The position numbers and the translations under genes are program-made. Positions 51,344 through 59,754 of a stretch of 64,000 nt of DNA are shown piece by piece. Source of the stretch: Lachnospiraceae bacterium XPB1003 (lineage in GTDB: Bacteria; Bacillota; Clostridia; Lachnospirales; Lachnospiraceae); contig FMVK01000013.1 in the NCBI GenBank assembly GCA_900102065.1, positions 1 to 64,000 on the forward strand, given 5' to 3'. Numbering within the stretch: position 1 is the first letter of the stretch; each line of letters starts with the position of its first letter. The notes beneath the pieces were generated by a model. That model had not been told where the DNA came from, did no database searches, and saw nothing but the letters and a program-made list of their open reading frames with translations.

Positions 51344-51615
51344 TCCGCCTCTTCATCCCAGTGGTTGTACTTGATATATTCCGTAAGCATCTCTTCAACA
51401 AGCTCGTCACGTTCAGCTTTCATGATGATGCTGCGAGCGTTCTTGTGACTGGTGATATACGTCGGATCACCTGACATGATATATCCCACGATCTGGTTAA
51501 CGGGATTGTAGCCTTTTTCGGTAAGTGCAACAAAAACCTCGTTAAGGATCTGCTTAACTCCGCCGGGTTCCTCCGTCTGAACCTTAAAAAACTGTGTATT
51601 ATTTAAATCCGCCAT
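51340..51615 (-). CDS. ireB: IreB-family regulatory phosphoprotein
   Basis: A 91-residue IreB (UPF0297) protein: FKVQTEEPGGVKQILNEVFVALTEKGYNPVNQIVGYIMSGDPTYITSHKNAR. In Enterococcus, IreB is a substrate of the Ser/Thr kinase IreK and affects cephalosporin resistance. It overlaps ruvX by four bases. A GAGGTGATATAAG site precedes it. Confidence 0.95.
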   Translation of the reverse strand: MADLNNTQFFKVQTEEPGGVKQILNEVFVALTEKGYNPVNQIVGYIMSGDPTYITSHKNARSIIMKAERDELVEEMLTEYIKYNHWDEEAE

Positions 51616-51688
51616 TCTTATATCACCTCGTCGTGCTGTTTAAAAACATTCGGATAAAATTATATCTTAAATCAGGGCTTTTTTCAAA

Positions 51689-53002
51689 CTACAGGGTGAT
51701 CTCGGAAATGTCTCCGGCTTTCCATTTTGCCCCATCGGGAACGGCCATCTTCACTTCGATATATTCTCTTGTATGCCCTCTCATAAGCCGTTTGCCGTCT
51801 TCTTCCACTTCCTCTTCCCAGAGGACTTCCGCTCTTTTTCCGGAGTGTCTTTCCCTGTAGCTGTCCTCAAGCTTCTTCTCGACTTCTTCAAGTCTGTCGC
51901 TCCGTGCCGCCTTCTCAGCCTCAGTGATCTGCCCCTTCATTCCCGCTGCCACCGTTCCGTGGCGTCTTGAATATTTGAATATATGGATCTCGAAAAAGCC
52001 CGCCTTTTGTGCAAATTCGAGCGTCCGGACAAATTCTTCTTCCGTCTCGCCCGGGAAGCCGACAATGATATCCGTTGTGATAGCCGGATCATCAAAGCTG
52101 CGTCTCAACCGCTCCACACATTCCAGATACTCTGCTGTATCATAATGCCTGTTCATGCGCTTAAGCACGGTATCAGAACCGCTCTGGAGAGAGAGATGGA
52201 AATGGGGACACAGCTTTTGTAAGCCTGCAAGCGCCTGTACAAAAGATTCCGTCATAATACGGGGTTCCAGGGAGCTTAGCCTTATCCTGTCGACCCCGGG
52301 GATCTCATTTATGGCTCTCAGGAGATCCAGCAATCTTTTTTCTCCGAAAGTATCGGAAGGAACTATCTTTCCCGGTATATCAAAGTCGGTACCGTAGGAA
52401 CTTACGTGTATCCCCGTAATTATAAATTCCCTGCAGCCTTCTCTGACAAGTCCCTCTATCTCTTTGATTATCTCCTCCTTGCTCCTGCTTCGCACGCGGC
52501 CTCTGGCCATGGGTATGATGCAGTATGAGCAAAACTGATTACAGCCGTCCTGGATCTTGATATAGGCGCGCGTATGCTCGCTTATCCTTCCCAGCTGCAT
52601 ATCCTCGTAAGGAGATGGTCCTTTCAGGTCATCAACTATCTCTGTCTTTTCCTTATCGCCCGCTTTATAGCGTTCAATGATCTCCGCAAGCTTTCCCTTT
52701 TCATTATTGCCTACTTTGATATCAGCCATGTCTTTAGGCGCGTCCTGTCCTTCGGAAGTCTGAACATAGCAGCCGACAGCTACCACCAAAGCGTCCGGAT
52801 TCTTCCTCTTTGCACGGTTTATCATCTGTCTGCTTTTGCGATCCGCGATATTTGTCACGGTACAGGTATTGATGATATATACATCTGCTTCTTCTTCAAA
52901 CGGGACTATCTCATAGCCGGCTCTTACGAGTGACTCTTCCATGACATCCGTTTCGTAAGCATTTACCTTACATCCCAGATTGTGAAATGCTGCTTTTTTC
53001 AT
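51689..53002 (-). CDS. mtaB: tRNA t6A37 methylthiotransferase MtaB
   Basis: A 437-residue radical-SAM methylthiotransferase. The N-terminal cluster domain (HNLGCKVNAYETD, INTCTVTNIADRKSRQ, VVAVGCYVQ) binds the auxiliary 4Fe-4S; the radical SAM motif is CNQFCSYCIIP; the TRAM-like end covers residues 370-437. It converts t6A37 to ms2t6A37 in tRNAs. With TrhP, TrmR, Dus and ThiI it makes this stretch rich in tRNA-modification genes. Confidence 0.95.
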   Translation of the reverse strand: MKKAAFHNLGCKVNAYETDVMEESLVRAGYEIVPFEEEADVYIINTCTVTNIADRKSRQMINRAKRKNPDALVVAVGCYVQTSEGQDAPKDMADIKVGNNEKGKLAEIIERYKAGDKEKTEIVDDLKGPSPYEDMQLGRISEHTRAYIKIQDGCNQFCSYCIIPMARGRVRSRSKEEIIKEIEGLVREGCREFIITGIHVSSYGTDFDIPGKIVPSDTFGEKRLLDLLRAINEIPGVDRIRLSSLEPRIMTESFVQALAGLQKLCPHFHLSLQSGSDTVLKRMNRHYDTAEYLECVERLRRSFDDPAITTDIIVGFPGETEEEFVRTLEFAQKAGFFEIHIFKYSRRHGTVAAGMKGQITEAEKAARSDRLEEVEKKLEDSYRERHSGKRAEVLWEEEVEEDGKRLMRGHTREYIEVKMAVPDGAKWKAGDISEITL

Positions 53003-53112
53003 GATTACAATGACCGTCTTTCTTGACTTATAAAGCCTTATGTTCTATATTTAGCTTAGGTTGCGGGGTTTTTTCTTTAACAGCTCAGATTATACAGGAG
53101 GAATTTTTTTAT

Positions 53113-53352
53113 ATGAAAAAAACTGAAATTCTGATCGATTCCATAGACAAAGTTAAGGCTTTTGTAAATGAAATTTCAAAGTTCGATTGTGATTTCGATC
53201 TGATCTCCGGCAGATATGTCATTGACGCGAAATCGATCATGGGTATCTTCAGCCTGGATATTTCCAAACCCATCGAGCTTGATATTCATGAAGAAGACGA
53301 AGCTGAAATCAACAAGATCATGGATATCATCAGTCCTTACCTGTCAAAATAA
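53113..53352 (+). CDS. HPr-like protein without the phosphorylatable histidine
   Basis: A 79-residue HPr-fold protein (VKAFVNEISKFDCDFDLISGRYVIDAKSIMGIFSLDISKPIELDI). The regulatory serine region (KSIMGIFSL, Ser46 area) is kept, but the catalytic His15 segment is absent, so it cannot serve in PTS phosphotransfer. The start at 53113 follows ACAGGAGGA. It is likely a sensor- or regulator-type HPr homologue. It ends at a strong terminator. Confidence 0.8.
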   Translation: MKKTEILIDSIDKVKAFVNEISKFDCDFDLISGRYVIDAKSIMGIFSLDISKPIELDIHEEDEAEINKIMDIISPYLSK

Positions 53353-53362
53353 ATCTTATTTT

Positions 53363-53396
53363 AAACGCGGCGGATCTGCTCCGCCGCGTTTTTTAT
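53363..53396 (+). terminator. Terminator of the HPr-like gene
   Basis: AAACGCGGCGGA pairs with TCCGCCGCGTTT (loop TCTGC), then TTTTA. A very GC-rich stem compared with the surroundings. Confidence 0.92.
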
Positions 53397-53410
53397 ATCT
53401 TGATCGATTC

Positions 53411-54634
53411 TCATTCCTCGCTATCGGTTTCCGTCACCCTGATGCTCTCGTGTTCTTCAACTTTCCAGAGCTCGCGTCCGTCCACCGCAGTATCTATCAT
53501 GCGGTCTATCTCATTCGCAAGGAACTCCTCATGCTTTCTGATGCGCTTCGCGGAAGGCTTTGTAACAGGATGCTTCGCAACCCATATGGTACAGCAGTCT
53601 TCGAAAGGAAGTATGGAAGTCTCAAAGGTTCCTATCTTCTCCGAGATCTCGACTATATCCTGCTTATCGAATCCTATGAGAGGTCTGAATACAGGTATCT
53701 CTTCCACGACTTCATTTGTAACTGTGAGAGACGCCATTGTCTGGGATGCCACCTGTCCGATAGATTCTCCCGTGATAAGTGCCTGACAGTCTGTCTGCAA
53801 TGCTATCCTCTCGGCTATCCTCATCATATATCTTCTCATGATTATCGTAAGCTCATCATGAGGACATTTGTCGTAAATATACTTCTGTATCTCAGTAAAG
53901 TTGACTACATGAAGCCAGATGGTTCCGGCAAAACCCGACACGATAGCCGCAAGATCCACAACCTTCTGCTTAGCGCGTTCGCTCGTATAAGGCGGAGCGT
54001 GGAAATAAACCGCATTGAGGACCACGCCTCTCTTGGCGATCATATATCCGGCAACCGGAGAATCTATACCTCCCGAAAGAAGAAGCATTGCTTTTCCGCC
54101 GGTTCCGATGGGCATTCCCCCTGCCCCGGGTATCGTTATGGAATAAAGATAGATCTCTTCACGTATCTCTATATTGATCTTCACTTCCGGGTCACGTACA
54201 TCAACACGCATCTCGGGGAATCTCTCAAGAATGCGGCCACCCATTTCCGCATTGATCTCCATGGACTCCATGGGATAATTCTTCCTGGCGCGTCTTGCAT
54301 TAACCTTGAAGCTGAAATTCTTATCCGGATACTGACGATCGATATACTCCATCACGCGTTCGCTCAGATCGTCGAATCCCTTATCCTCCAATACAACTAC
54401 CGGACAGATGGATGTGATGCCAAAAACTTTCTTCAGTGCTTCCAGGGCTCCGTCATAGTCAAAATCGCCTTCCGCCTCAACATGCACTCTGCCGCGTGTC
54501 TTTGACACAATAAAAGAACCGTCAACCTCTTTAAGCGCTTTGCGTATCCTTTTTAAAAGGGCGTCCTCAAAGAGATTACGGTTTTTTCCTTTGATCGCTA
54601 TCTCTGCGTATTTAATTAAAAATGCCTGAAACAT
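53411..54634 (-). CDS. thiI: tRNA 4-thiouridine synthase / sulfurtransferase ThiI
   Basis: A 407-residue ThiI: N-terminal ferredoxin-like and THUMP domains (IKYAEIAIKGKNRNLFE, YPDKNFSFKVNARRARKNYP) and a PP-loop ATP pyrophosphatase domain (LLLSGGIDSPVAGYM), ending without the C-terminal rhodanese domain found in E. coli. It makes s4U8 in tRNA. The response-regulator gene lies eight bases upstream. Confidence 0.95.
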   Translation of the reverse strand: MFQAFLIKYAEIAIKGKNRNLFEDALLKRIRKALKEVDGSFIVSKTRGRVHVEAEGDFDYDGALEALKKVFGITSICPVVVLEDKGFDDLSERVMEYIDRQYPDKNFSFKVNARRARKNYPMESMEINAEMGGRILERFPEMRVDVRDPEVKINIEIREEIYLYSITIPGAGGMPIGTGGKAMLLLSGGIDSPVAGYMIAKRGVVLNAVYFHAPPYTSERAKQKVVDLAAIVSGFAGTIWLHVVNFTEIQKYIYDKCPHDELTIIMRRYMMRIAERIALQTDCQALITGESIGQVASQTMASLTVTNEVVEEIPVFRPLIGFDKQDIVEISEKIGTFETSILPFEDCCTIWVAKHPVTKPSAKRIRKHEEFLANEIDRMIDTAVDGRELWKVEEHESIRVTETDSEE

Positions 54635-54642
54635 ATCTTTCC

Positions 54643-55338
54643 TTACTGACTTAATCTGTTCTTTAATTCCGTGTACTGCTGCTGACTGATGGGGATCATC
54701 TCACCGTTGCGCATAGTCGCCTGATACCGTTCGATATTCTCCACCTGTCGGAGATTGACTATGTATGAACGGTGGCATCTGAAGAACTCTCTCTCCGGAA
54801 GTATCTTCTCAAGATCCGATATCTTCATATGCATGGTCAGCTTCTTATCACTGAGTGTTATCTCAATATCCCTGGCCTGACTTTCGAAGAAATATATATC
54901 TTTATAATCCAGGTTATAATACTTACCCTCGCAGTTGACCGCAAGTCCGTCCTTCTGCTCGTGACTTCTGTAAGAAAGAAGCAATGCTTCCCTCAACTGT
55001 TCCTTATCAACAGGCTTCTTCAGGTATCTGAGCGCCCTGACACGATATCCGTCAAGAGCATAATCCGATGTCATGGATATAAAGATGATATCCAGCTGCT
55101 CGCCAAATCTCCTAAGCTTCTCAGCCGCCTCAATACCATTCATTCCCGTCGACAGAATATCCGAAAGGAGACAGTCAAAATGCTGTCCCGGCTTACTCAG
55201 TGTATTCGCCATCTGTCCTATATCGTCAAATGTATGTATTTCGTAAGATATACCCTCCTCATTCAGAACCTGCTCTGTAAGCATCTTATTAAGCTGGAGG
55301 GATGTAGGCTCATCATCACATACTGCGATACGAAACAT
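54643..55338 (-). CDS. LytTR-type response regulator
   Basis: A 231-residue regulator: receiver domain (VCDDEPTSLQLNKM, phosphoacceptor Asp in CLLSDILSTGMNGIEAAE, SMTSDYALDGYRVRALRYLKKPV) and a LytTR DNA-binding domain (VNCEGKYYNLDYKDIYFFES, FFRCHRSYIVNLRQVENI). No histidine kinase is next to it, so it is an orphan here. CAGGAGAATC precedes the start. It is co-directional with thiI. Confidence 0.92.
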   Translation of the reverse strand: MFRIAVCDDEPTSLQLNKMLTEQVLNEEGISYEIHTFDDIGQMANTLSKPGQHFDCLLSDILSTGMNGIEAAEKLRRFGEQLDIIFISMTSDYALDGYRVRALRYLKKPVDKEQLREALLLSYRSHEQKDGLAVNCEGKYYNLDYKDIYFFESQARDIEITLSDKKLTMHMKISDLEKILPEREFFRCHRSYIVNLRQVENIERYQATMRNGEMIPISQQQYTELKNRLSQ

Positions 55339-55449
55339 ATGATTCTCCTGTCAAAATTATAAAGATCTGTTAGTCTCTATATTATGATAAAGGGTTATAT
55401 TTCTTTTTTTAAGTATATCAGAATCGGTATTTCATTACAATAAACCCTA

Positions 55450-55480
55450 AAAATCCCTCTGCCAAAAATGCAGAGGGATA
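55450..55480 (-). terminator. Terminator of the zinc-ribbon/TM2 gene
   Basis: ATCCCTCTGC (55453-55462) pairs with GCAGAGGGAT (55470-55479), then TTTTTA on the minus strand. Confidence 0.9.
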
Positions 55481-55506
55481 AAACCAAAAATCCTACAAAT
55501 TACTTG

Positions 55507-56241
55507 TCAGAACCAACCCTTGTGTCCCACAACATATGTCTGATAAAACTCTTCATCAGACTTAGTAAGATACATGACACCTTCAACAAGAGCAATGATC
55601 TCAATGGCAAAAGTTGCGATTCCGCAGGAAATGATTCCACCCACAAGAGAAGTAAGGAGCATTATAAGTCCCTCTTTTGAATAGCCAAGGTAAAACTTGT
55701 GTATTCCGAGTGTTCCGAGGAAAAGCCCGAGAAGACCTGCTGCCAGCTTGTCCTTCTTTTCGGGAGCCGCATATTCGCCCTGCTGGGGTCCCGCATAACC
55801 GCCGTACTGGTTCTGATTGCCGTACTGATTTTGGCCGCCGAACTGGTTCTGATTGCCGTACTGATTCTGGCCGCCGAACTGGTTCTGATTGCCGTACTGA
55901 TTCTGGCCGCCGAACTGGTTCTGCGTATTGTACTGACCGTTGCCTGCGAACCCGTTACCCGGCTGCTGTGCACCTGTCGCAAAAGACTGCCCCTGCGCAG
56001 AGCCTGTTGCCTGTTCGGGTGCAGCATTTGTTGTCTGCTCCTGTGATGAGCCTGTCACCTGTTCAGGTGTCGCGCCTGCTGTCTGTTCTGTTGTATTTGC
56101 CTGTGCAGTTGTGTTTGTCTGTTCCGTTGTTGTCGAAGCCTGCTCTGTTGAAGCTACTGTCTGCTCCTGCTTCTTGCCGCAATCAGGGCAGAAAGCCACT
56201 CCGTCTTCGATCTGTGCTCCGCATCCGTTGCATATTGCCAT
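55507..56241 (-). CDS. Zinc-ribbon, repetitive linker and TM2-domain membrane protein
   Basis: A 244-residue protein. An N-terminal zinc ribbon (CNGCGAQIEDGVAFCPDCGK) is followed by a Thr/Gln/Ala-rich linker, a Gln/Asn/Gly/Tyr tandem-repeat part (units of FGGQNQYGNQNQ), and a C-terminal TM2 domain with two membrane helices (AGLLGLFLGTLGIHKFYLGYSKEGLIMLL, then GVMYLTKSDEEFYQTYVVG). The role is unknown; the low-complexity linker probably spans from the zinc ribbon to the membrane. A second, shorter TM2 protein is at 57704. Confidence 0.88.
   Translation of the reverse strand: MAICNGCGAQIEDGVAFCPDCGKKQEQTVASTEQASTTTEQTNTTAQANTTEQTAGATPEQVTGSSQEQTTNAAPEQATGSAQGQSFATGAQQPGNGFAGNGQYNTQNQFGGQNQYGNQNQFGGQNQYGNQNQFGGQNQYGNQNQYGGYAGPQQGEYAAPEKKDKLAAGLLGLFLGTLGIHKFYLGYSKEGLIMLLTSLVGGIISCGIATFAIEIIALVEGVMYLTKSDEEFYQTYVVGHKGWF
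55811..55918 (-). repeat. Three tandem 36-bp repeats
   Basis: Three nearly identical 36-bp units encode a 12-residue Gln/Asn/Gly repeat in the linker of the zinc-ribbon/TM2 protein. Copy number could vary between strains by slippage. Confidence 0.85.
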
Positions 56242-56501
56242 AATTTATCCCTCCTTACTTATCATCTGCTGAATCGGATTTTTATCCGAACTGTCATCTT
56301 CTCTTCATTATCAGCATCAGTCACAATAATATATTAATCACGATCATAATTCAAATCTCAAACTATTCTGTTACTATTATTGTTTCATCAGCACCACCGA
56401 AAAAAGAGCTTCTCCTTACAAATCCATAAAGGATCCCATAATATACCGTCCTTCATTTCGTATATATTATATGATCAAAAAATCCGTGGAGGATCAATGC
56501 C

Positions 56502-57197
56502 ATGAAAACCAAAGCACTTATTACCGTCGCCGTTATAATTCACATTTCGATCTGTATTTCCGCAGTTGCCATGCTTTTGGGAATCCATGCATCCTCAACA
56601 ACAGATAATGATCACATCATTCAGACTCCATTCCGACATGAAATCCTCGGTTTTTCACCTCTGGTCACAGGAAAACTCGGCGATCACATCTACTACACAG
56701 ATAATCTTTTCAAAAACAGGAAGCTGAGCAGAGCCGAAAAAAAAGAAGTCACCTCCTTTCTTCAGGAGGCCGACCGCAATCTGGATACCGACATACTGGT
56801 CATCGGCTGGAGCAAGTCCACTATAGACGATCATCTCATTTTTAACGCCTGCCAGTATATCAACGGAGCAGCAGTACCGGAAGTCCGCTATCAGACAGCA
56901 ACGAGCGACCATTTTGATCAAACCGGTAATATTTCTCCGCTGTCAGATCTGGATACTACTAATCTTACAGATCTTGAAACTTTGAGCGAAGTGATCGATA
57001 AAAAAGTCAAAGAGCACAGTTCGGAAATATTTTTGGAAGACAAAGGGCGAATATACGGAACATACAATCTGGAATACGACGTCTCTAACGGGCTGTATTA
57101 CAGCTTCCGGATCAACGAGTTCAGTGAGATCAAGGCAGATGCCGGAACAGGCGCAATCATTTCAGAGTATTATTTCGATGGAGAATATGTGGATTAA
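56502..57197 (+). CDS. Membrane-anchored or exported protein with PepSY-like end
   Basis: A 231-residue protein with an N-terminal helix (ALITVAVIIHISICISAVAMLLGI) acting as a signal or anchor. The C-terminal 45 residues (YGTYNLEYDVSNGLYYSFRINEFSEIKADAGTGAIISEYYFDG) look like a PepSY-type domain. No catalytic motif recognised. The ATG follows GGAGGATCAATGCC. Between 56242 and 56501 only AT-rich sequence is seen. Confidence 0.65.
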   Translation: MKTKALITVAVIIHISICISAVAMLLGIHASSTTDNDHIIQTPFRHEILGFSPLVTGKLGDHIYYTDNLFKNRKLSRAEKKEVTSFLQEADRNLDTDILVIGWSKSTIDDHLIFNACQYINGAAVPEVRYQTATSDHFDQTGNISPLSDLDTTNLTDLETLSEVIDKKVKEHSSEIFLEDKGRIYGTYNLEYDVSNGLYYSFRINEFSEIKADAGTGAIISEYYFDGEYVD

Positions 57198-57249
57198 TGA
57201 GGCGGAATAGTTTTTTCCGAACATCGTCAGATCGATCCCAAACAGATAC

Positions 57250-57283
57250 AAAAAACAGACCGGGATAAAAATCCCGATCTGTC
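57250..57283 (-). terminator. Terminator of the DUF2752 gene
   Basis: CAGACCGGGAT with ATCCCGATCTG (one mismatch) around AAAA, then TTTTTTGTATC on the minus strand. Confidence 0.88.
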
Positions 57284-57286
57284 TGA

Positions 57287-57685
57287 TCATCCGTGTGAAT
57301 ATACCCTGTAAATCAGGGAATTCCCGAAATCTACCTTTACAACCGGTGAACCCTGAATATGCCTCATAATGTAATAACCCATAACAGCTATCGCCAGTAT
57401 AATGCATATCAGATTGATATGACGTCTTTTGACATCCACTTTTCTTATCCTGAGAATAATGGCTGTCGGTATCCCCACAACCACTATCGGCCACAATGCA
57501 TGATAGTAAAAAGCTTTTTCGAGATCCAATGTCACCAGCGAATAAATCGCTCTGGACATCCCGCATAACGGACAGGGTACTCCGAAGATATATCTCATGG
57601 GGCACCTGTAAACTCCCGTAAATGATAACAACCCAACTACCAGTAACGTACCGATTACTACGATAAGAGCCGTGTGTTTCTTCAC
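57287..57685 (-). CDS. DUF2752-family membrane protein
   Basis: A 132-residue protein with three membrane helices and the family signature CPLCGMSRAIYSL preceded by YRCPMRYIFGVP. The CPxCGxTRA-like loop suggests a metal or thiol site near the membrane. Function unknown. It often neighbours TM2-domain genes, as here (18 bases after the TM2 gene). Confidence 0.88.
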   Translation of the reverse strand: MKKHTALIVVIGTLLVVGLLSFTGVYRCPMRYIFGVPCPLCGMSRAIYSLVTLDLEKAFYYHALWPIVVVGIPTAIILRIRKVDVKRRHINLICIILAIAVMGYYIMRHIQGSPVVKVDFGNSLIYRVYSHG

Positions 57686-57703
57686 CGTTCAGTCAAGGTT
57701 TAA

Positions 57704-57943
57704 TTATTTTGCGTACTGTCCGTCGATGAATACAACCTCTTCGTCCTGGCCGAAAGAGCTTCCGTAAACCTTCATAAGAGCGATGATCCAGTCAACAAGT
57801 GCCCATACGCCGCATGCACCTAATGTAAGGAGCTTGAGGATACCAAGTCCTACCTGACCTCTTACGAAACGGTCAACACCGTAGCAGCCAAGAAGCCATA
57901 CGAAAACCCATACAAATAAGTGCTTATTCATTCTCTTTTCCAT
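57704..57943 (-). CDS. TM2-domain membrane protein
   Basis: A 79-residue TM2 protein ([49 protein letters not shown]) with the DRF and D-W hallmarks. The start at 57943 follows GAAGGAAAAAG. A TTGAAC/TAAAGT promoter with 17-bp spacing lies upstream on the minus strand (about 58022-58000), so it may be expressed separately from the riboswitch-controlled gene. Confidence 0.85.
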   Translation of the reverse strand: MEKRMNKHLFVWVFVWLLGCYGVDRFVRGQVGLGILKLLTLGACGVWALVDWIIALMKVYGSSFGQDEEVVFIDGQYAK

Positions 57944-58113
57944 CTTTTTCCTTCTCCCTGTATCTTGTTATTTGGTGCGGATTTACACCAAGCTAACTTT
58001 AACATATATCATATCAGCGTTCAAGTAGAAATCTGCGTGAAACCGCTGTCTTTTGGTACTTATCGCTCATTCTCCCGCAAAAGGCTCACGATACTCCAAA
58101 AAATGCATCGGAT

Positions 58114-58512
58114 TTATTCCTTCAGCTTATAGTTTTCATAACGACCCAGGGTCAATACGTAAATATACTCGGGTTTTGAATTGCTGTCCTCACATACGTA
58201 TATCTGGTTAAACATTCCACTGGGCATCCAGTACATCCACCATGAAACATTACCGGTAAGGGCCATCTCACCGGTAAGTATCTTTCTGTAATTTTTTAAC
58301 GCCCCGTTTTCGGCTTCTCCGCTCTGTTTCTCATAAACAGAATTATGATAATAAAGTACATCCGTTCCGCCCTCGGTACCGTACGCATTACCTATAAACA
58401 GATCGCGGCGATTGTACTTCAATGCGGAATTGATCGCAAGTATCACCAGTGTAAATGCGATCAGATTTGTCAGCCATCGTTTCCTGAAAAATGCTATCAA
58501 CTGTTTTTTCAT
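58114..58512 (-). CDS. Small membrane-anchored protein under a c-di-GMP riboswitch
   Basis: A 132-residue protein with one N-terminal membrane helix (LTNLIAFTLVILAINSALKY) and a small soluble domain outside (GTEGGTDVLYYHNSVYEKQSG, SWWMYWMPSGMFNQIYVCED, YIYVLTLGRYENYKL). No family recognised. Strong AAAGGGGG site before the ATG. The 5' leader holds a class I c-di-GMP riboswitch with a terminator, so the protein is probably made only at high c-di-GMP. Confidence 0.75.
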   Translation of the reverse strand: MKKQLIAFFRKRWLTNLIAFTLVILAINSALKYNRRDLFIGNAYGTEGGTDVLYYHNSVYEKQSGEAENGALKNYRKILTGEMALTGNVSWWMYWMPSGMFNQIYVCEDSNSKPEYIYVLTLGRYENYKLKE

Positions 58513-58558
58513 ATCCTTGTCCCCCTTTACTCGGATAATGGTTTACGCTCCTATGGAT

Positions 58559-58690
58559 AAAAAAAATGCAACTTTAAAGAATCGCTTCTTCTAAGTTGCA
58601 ACCGAACCATCGGGATCATGCATATCATCGATACCGACTTCATGCTTTGCGCCCCTGAGTTACCTCAGGTTTGCCTACCATATGAAATTT
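58559..58690 (-). promoter_or_regulatory. Class I c-di-GMP riboswitch with intrinsic terminator, predicted ON
   Basis: Minus-strand leader with canonical GGCAAACC (58676-58669), hairpin CTGAG-GTAA-CTCAG, GGGGCGCAAAGC, an irregular second stem (TCGGTATC with GATCCCGA) and GGTTGCA closing P1. The terminator is TGCAACTT (58600-58593 on the minus strand) pairing with AAGTTGCA (58574-58567), inner stem around GCGA, then T8 (58566-58559). Its 5' arm uses the 3' P1 strand, so ligand-stabilised P1 should prevent termination. Confidence 0.85.
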
Positions 58691-58708
58691 CACCTATTAA
58701 TTGATTGT

Positions 58709-58738
58709 ATTATATCTCGAAAATCAGCGAGTTGTCAA
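58709..58738 (-). promoter_or_regulatory. Promoter of the riboswitch transcript
   Basis: Perfect -35 TTGACA (58733-58738) and -10 TATAAT (58709-58714) with 18-bp spacing, placed only nine bases after the stop of the VTT gene. Transcription would start near 58702, just before the aptamer. Confidence 0.9.
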
Positions 58739-58746
58739 CACTTTTA

Positions 58747-59433
58747 TCATTGTTTATCTTTTTTATTCTTATCCTCAATCCTCTTATAAACCAGCGCACC
58801 CACAGCGCTGACTAACAGTAATATACCGAATATGATAACCGCTTTCGAGTAGCTCCCCTCTCCAAATGCATTGCCGCTCATAGCCGACGCAGCAATGGCA
58901 GGCAGTCGTCCCAGAGTTGAAACCGCAAGCCATATCCACGGATTTATTGTCGTGAGACCTGCGAACAGATTAAGGATATCCTTAGGGGATCCCGGTATGA
59001 TAAAGAGTCCTATAAGAAGACTCTTCCACCTGGGCGAACGCTCAATAAAGCTGAGTTTTTCAATATTTTTCTCGGAAATAAACAACTTTCCGAACCTGTG
59101 ACCGAAAATGCGCATGAACATAAAAGTGATCATGCTCCCTATCCCACAGCCTATAATGCACAGCAACGTGCCCATAACCGAGCCGAACGCATATCCTCCG
59201 GCTATCTGAAAGGGACCGCTTGGGATCACCGCAACTATAACCTGCAGGATCATGATCCCCACAAAAACCACATATGACCATGCGCCGAAGGAATCAAGCC
59301 AGTTTTTAAACTTATCGGCATCCCCCACCAATTCTATCAGCGGGCCTCCGATGCGGATAAAAATCATCGTAAGAACTGCCACTATCCCAAGCAATGCCAG
59401 GACAGCCAACAGCCGCTTTTTCTTTATTTCCAT
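58747..59433 (-). CDS. TVP38/TMEM64-family (VTT-domain) membrane protein
   Basis: A 228-residue membrane protein of the VTT/DedA-like group: VAVIPSGPFQIAGGYAFGSVMGTLLCIIGCGIGS, then FIIPGSPKDILNLFAGLTTINPWIWLAVSTLGRLP. Family members are thought to act in lipid scrambling or ion transport; the specific role here is unknown. It is the last gene of a five-gene minus-strand operon that starts at 62155. Confidence 0.9.
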   Translation of the reverse strand: MEIKKKRLLAVLALLGIVAVLTMIFIRIGGPLIELVGDADKFKNWLDSFGAWSYVVFVGIMILQVIVAVIPSGPFQIAGGYAFGSVMGTLLCIIGCGIGSMITFMFMRIFGHRFGKLFISEKNIEKLSFIERSPRWKSLLIGLFIIPGSPKDILNLFAGLTTINPWIWLAVSTLGRLPAIAASAMSGNAFGEGSYSKAVIIFGILLLVSAVGALVYKRIEDKNKKDKQ

Positions 59434-59469
59434 AATTAAAAATTATCGTGATCAAATGCCTTCGTAAGA

Positions 59470-59739
59470 TTATTCAAACGTTATCTTAAGTTTCGGATTC
59501 TCTTTGCAGCAATTCTCGCACATACGCTTAAGATTGCGCATATACTTGCTCATCATCACTTCAGCTTCCGCAGTATCCGTAAATAAGATTTCTGTATCCC
59601 TGCCTATATCGGTGAACACGTCATGAAGGGCATCGAGGTTGTATCCGAAATAAGGAGGCAGCTCTATGTAACGCTCCAGCTCTTTGTAAAAATCATCCGG
59701 ATTATATAATTTTGCAAGTGAAATCGTATGCTTCGACAT
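59470..59739 (-). CDS. Barstar-family ribonuclease inhibitor
   Basis: An 89-residue barstar homologue (ISLAKLYNPDDFYKELERYIELPPYFGYNLDALHDVFTDIG), with the YFGxNLDALxD segment that binds barnase. It lies 15 bases downstream of a barnase-like gene on the same strand, so it should be its cytoplasmic inhibitor, protecting the producer before export. Confidence 0.93.
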   Translation of the reverse strand: MSKHTISLAKLYNPDDFYKELERYIELPPYFGYNLDALHDVFTDIGRDTEILFTDTAEAEVMMSKYMRNLKRMCENCCKENPKLKITFE

Positions 59740-59754
59740 TAATAACTCCTTTCA

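Noticed and set aside
53216-54505. A 429-codon open frame on the plus strand opposite thiI.
   Set aside because: It starts inside the HPr-like gene in another frame, lacks recognisable domains, and the opposite strand encodes a full ThiI.
55811-55918. Regular 36-bp repeats resembling a CRISPR array.
   Set aside because: Units are contiguous without spacers and encode an in-frame 12-residue protein repeat.
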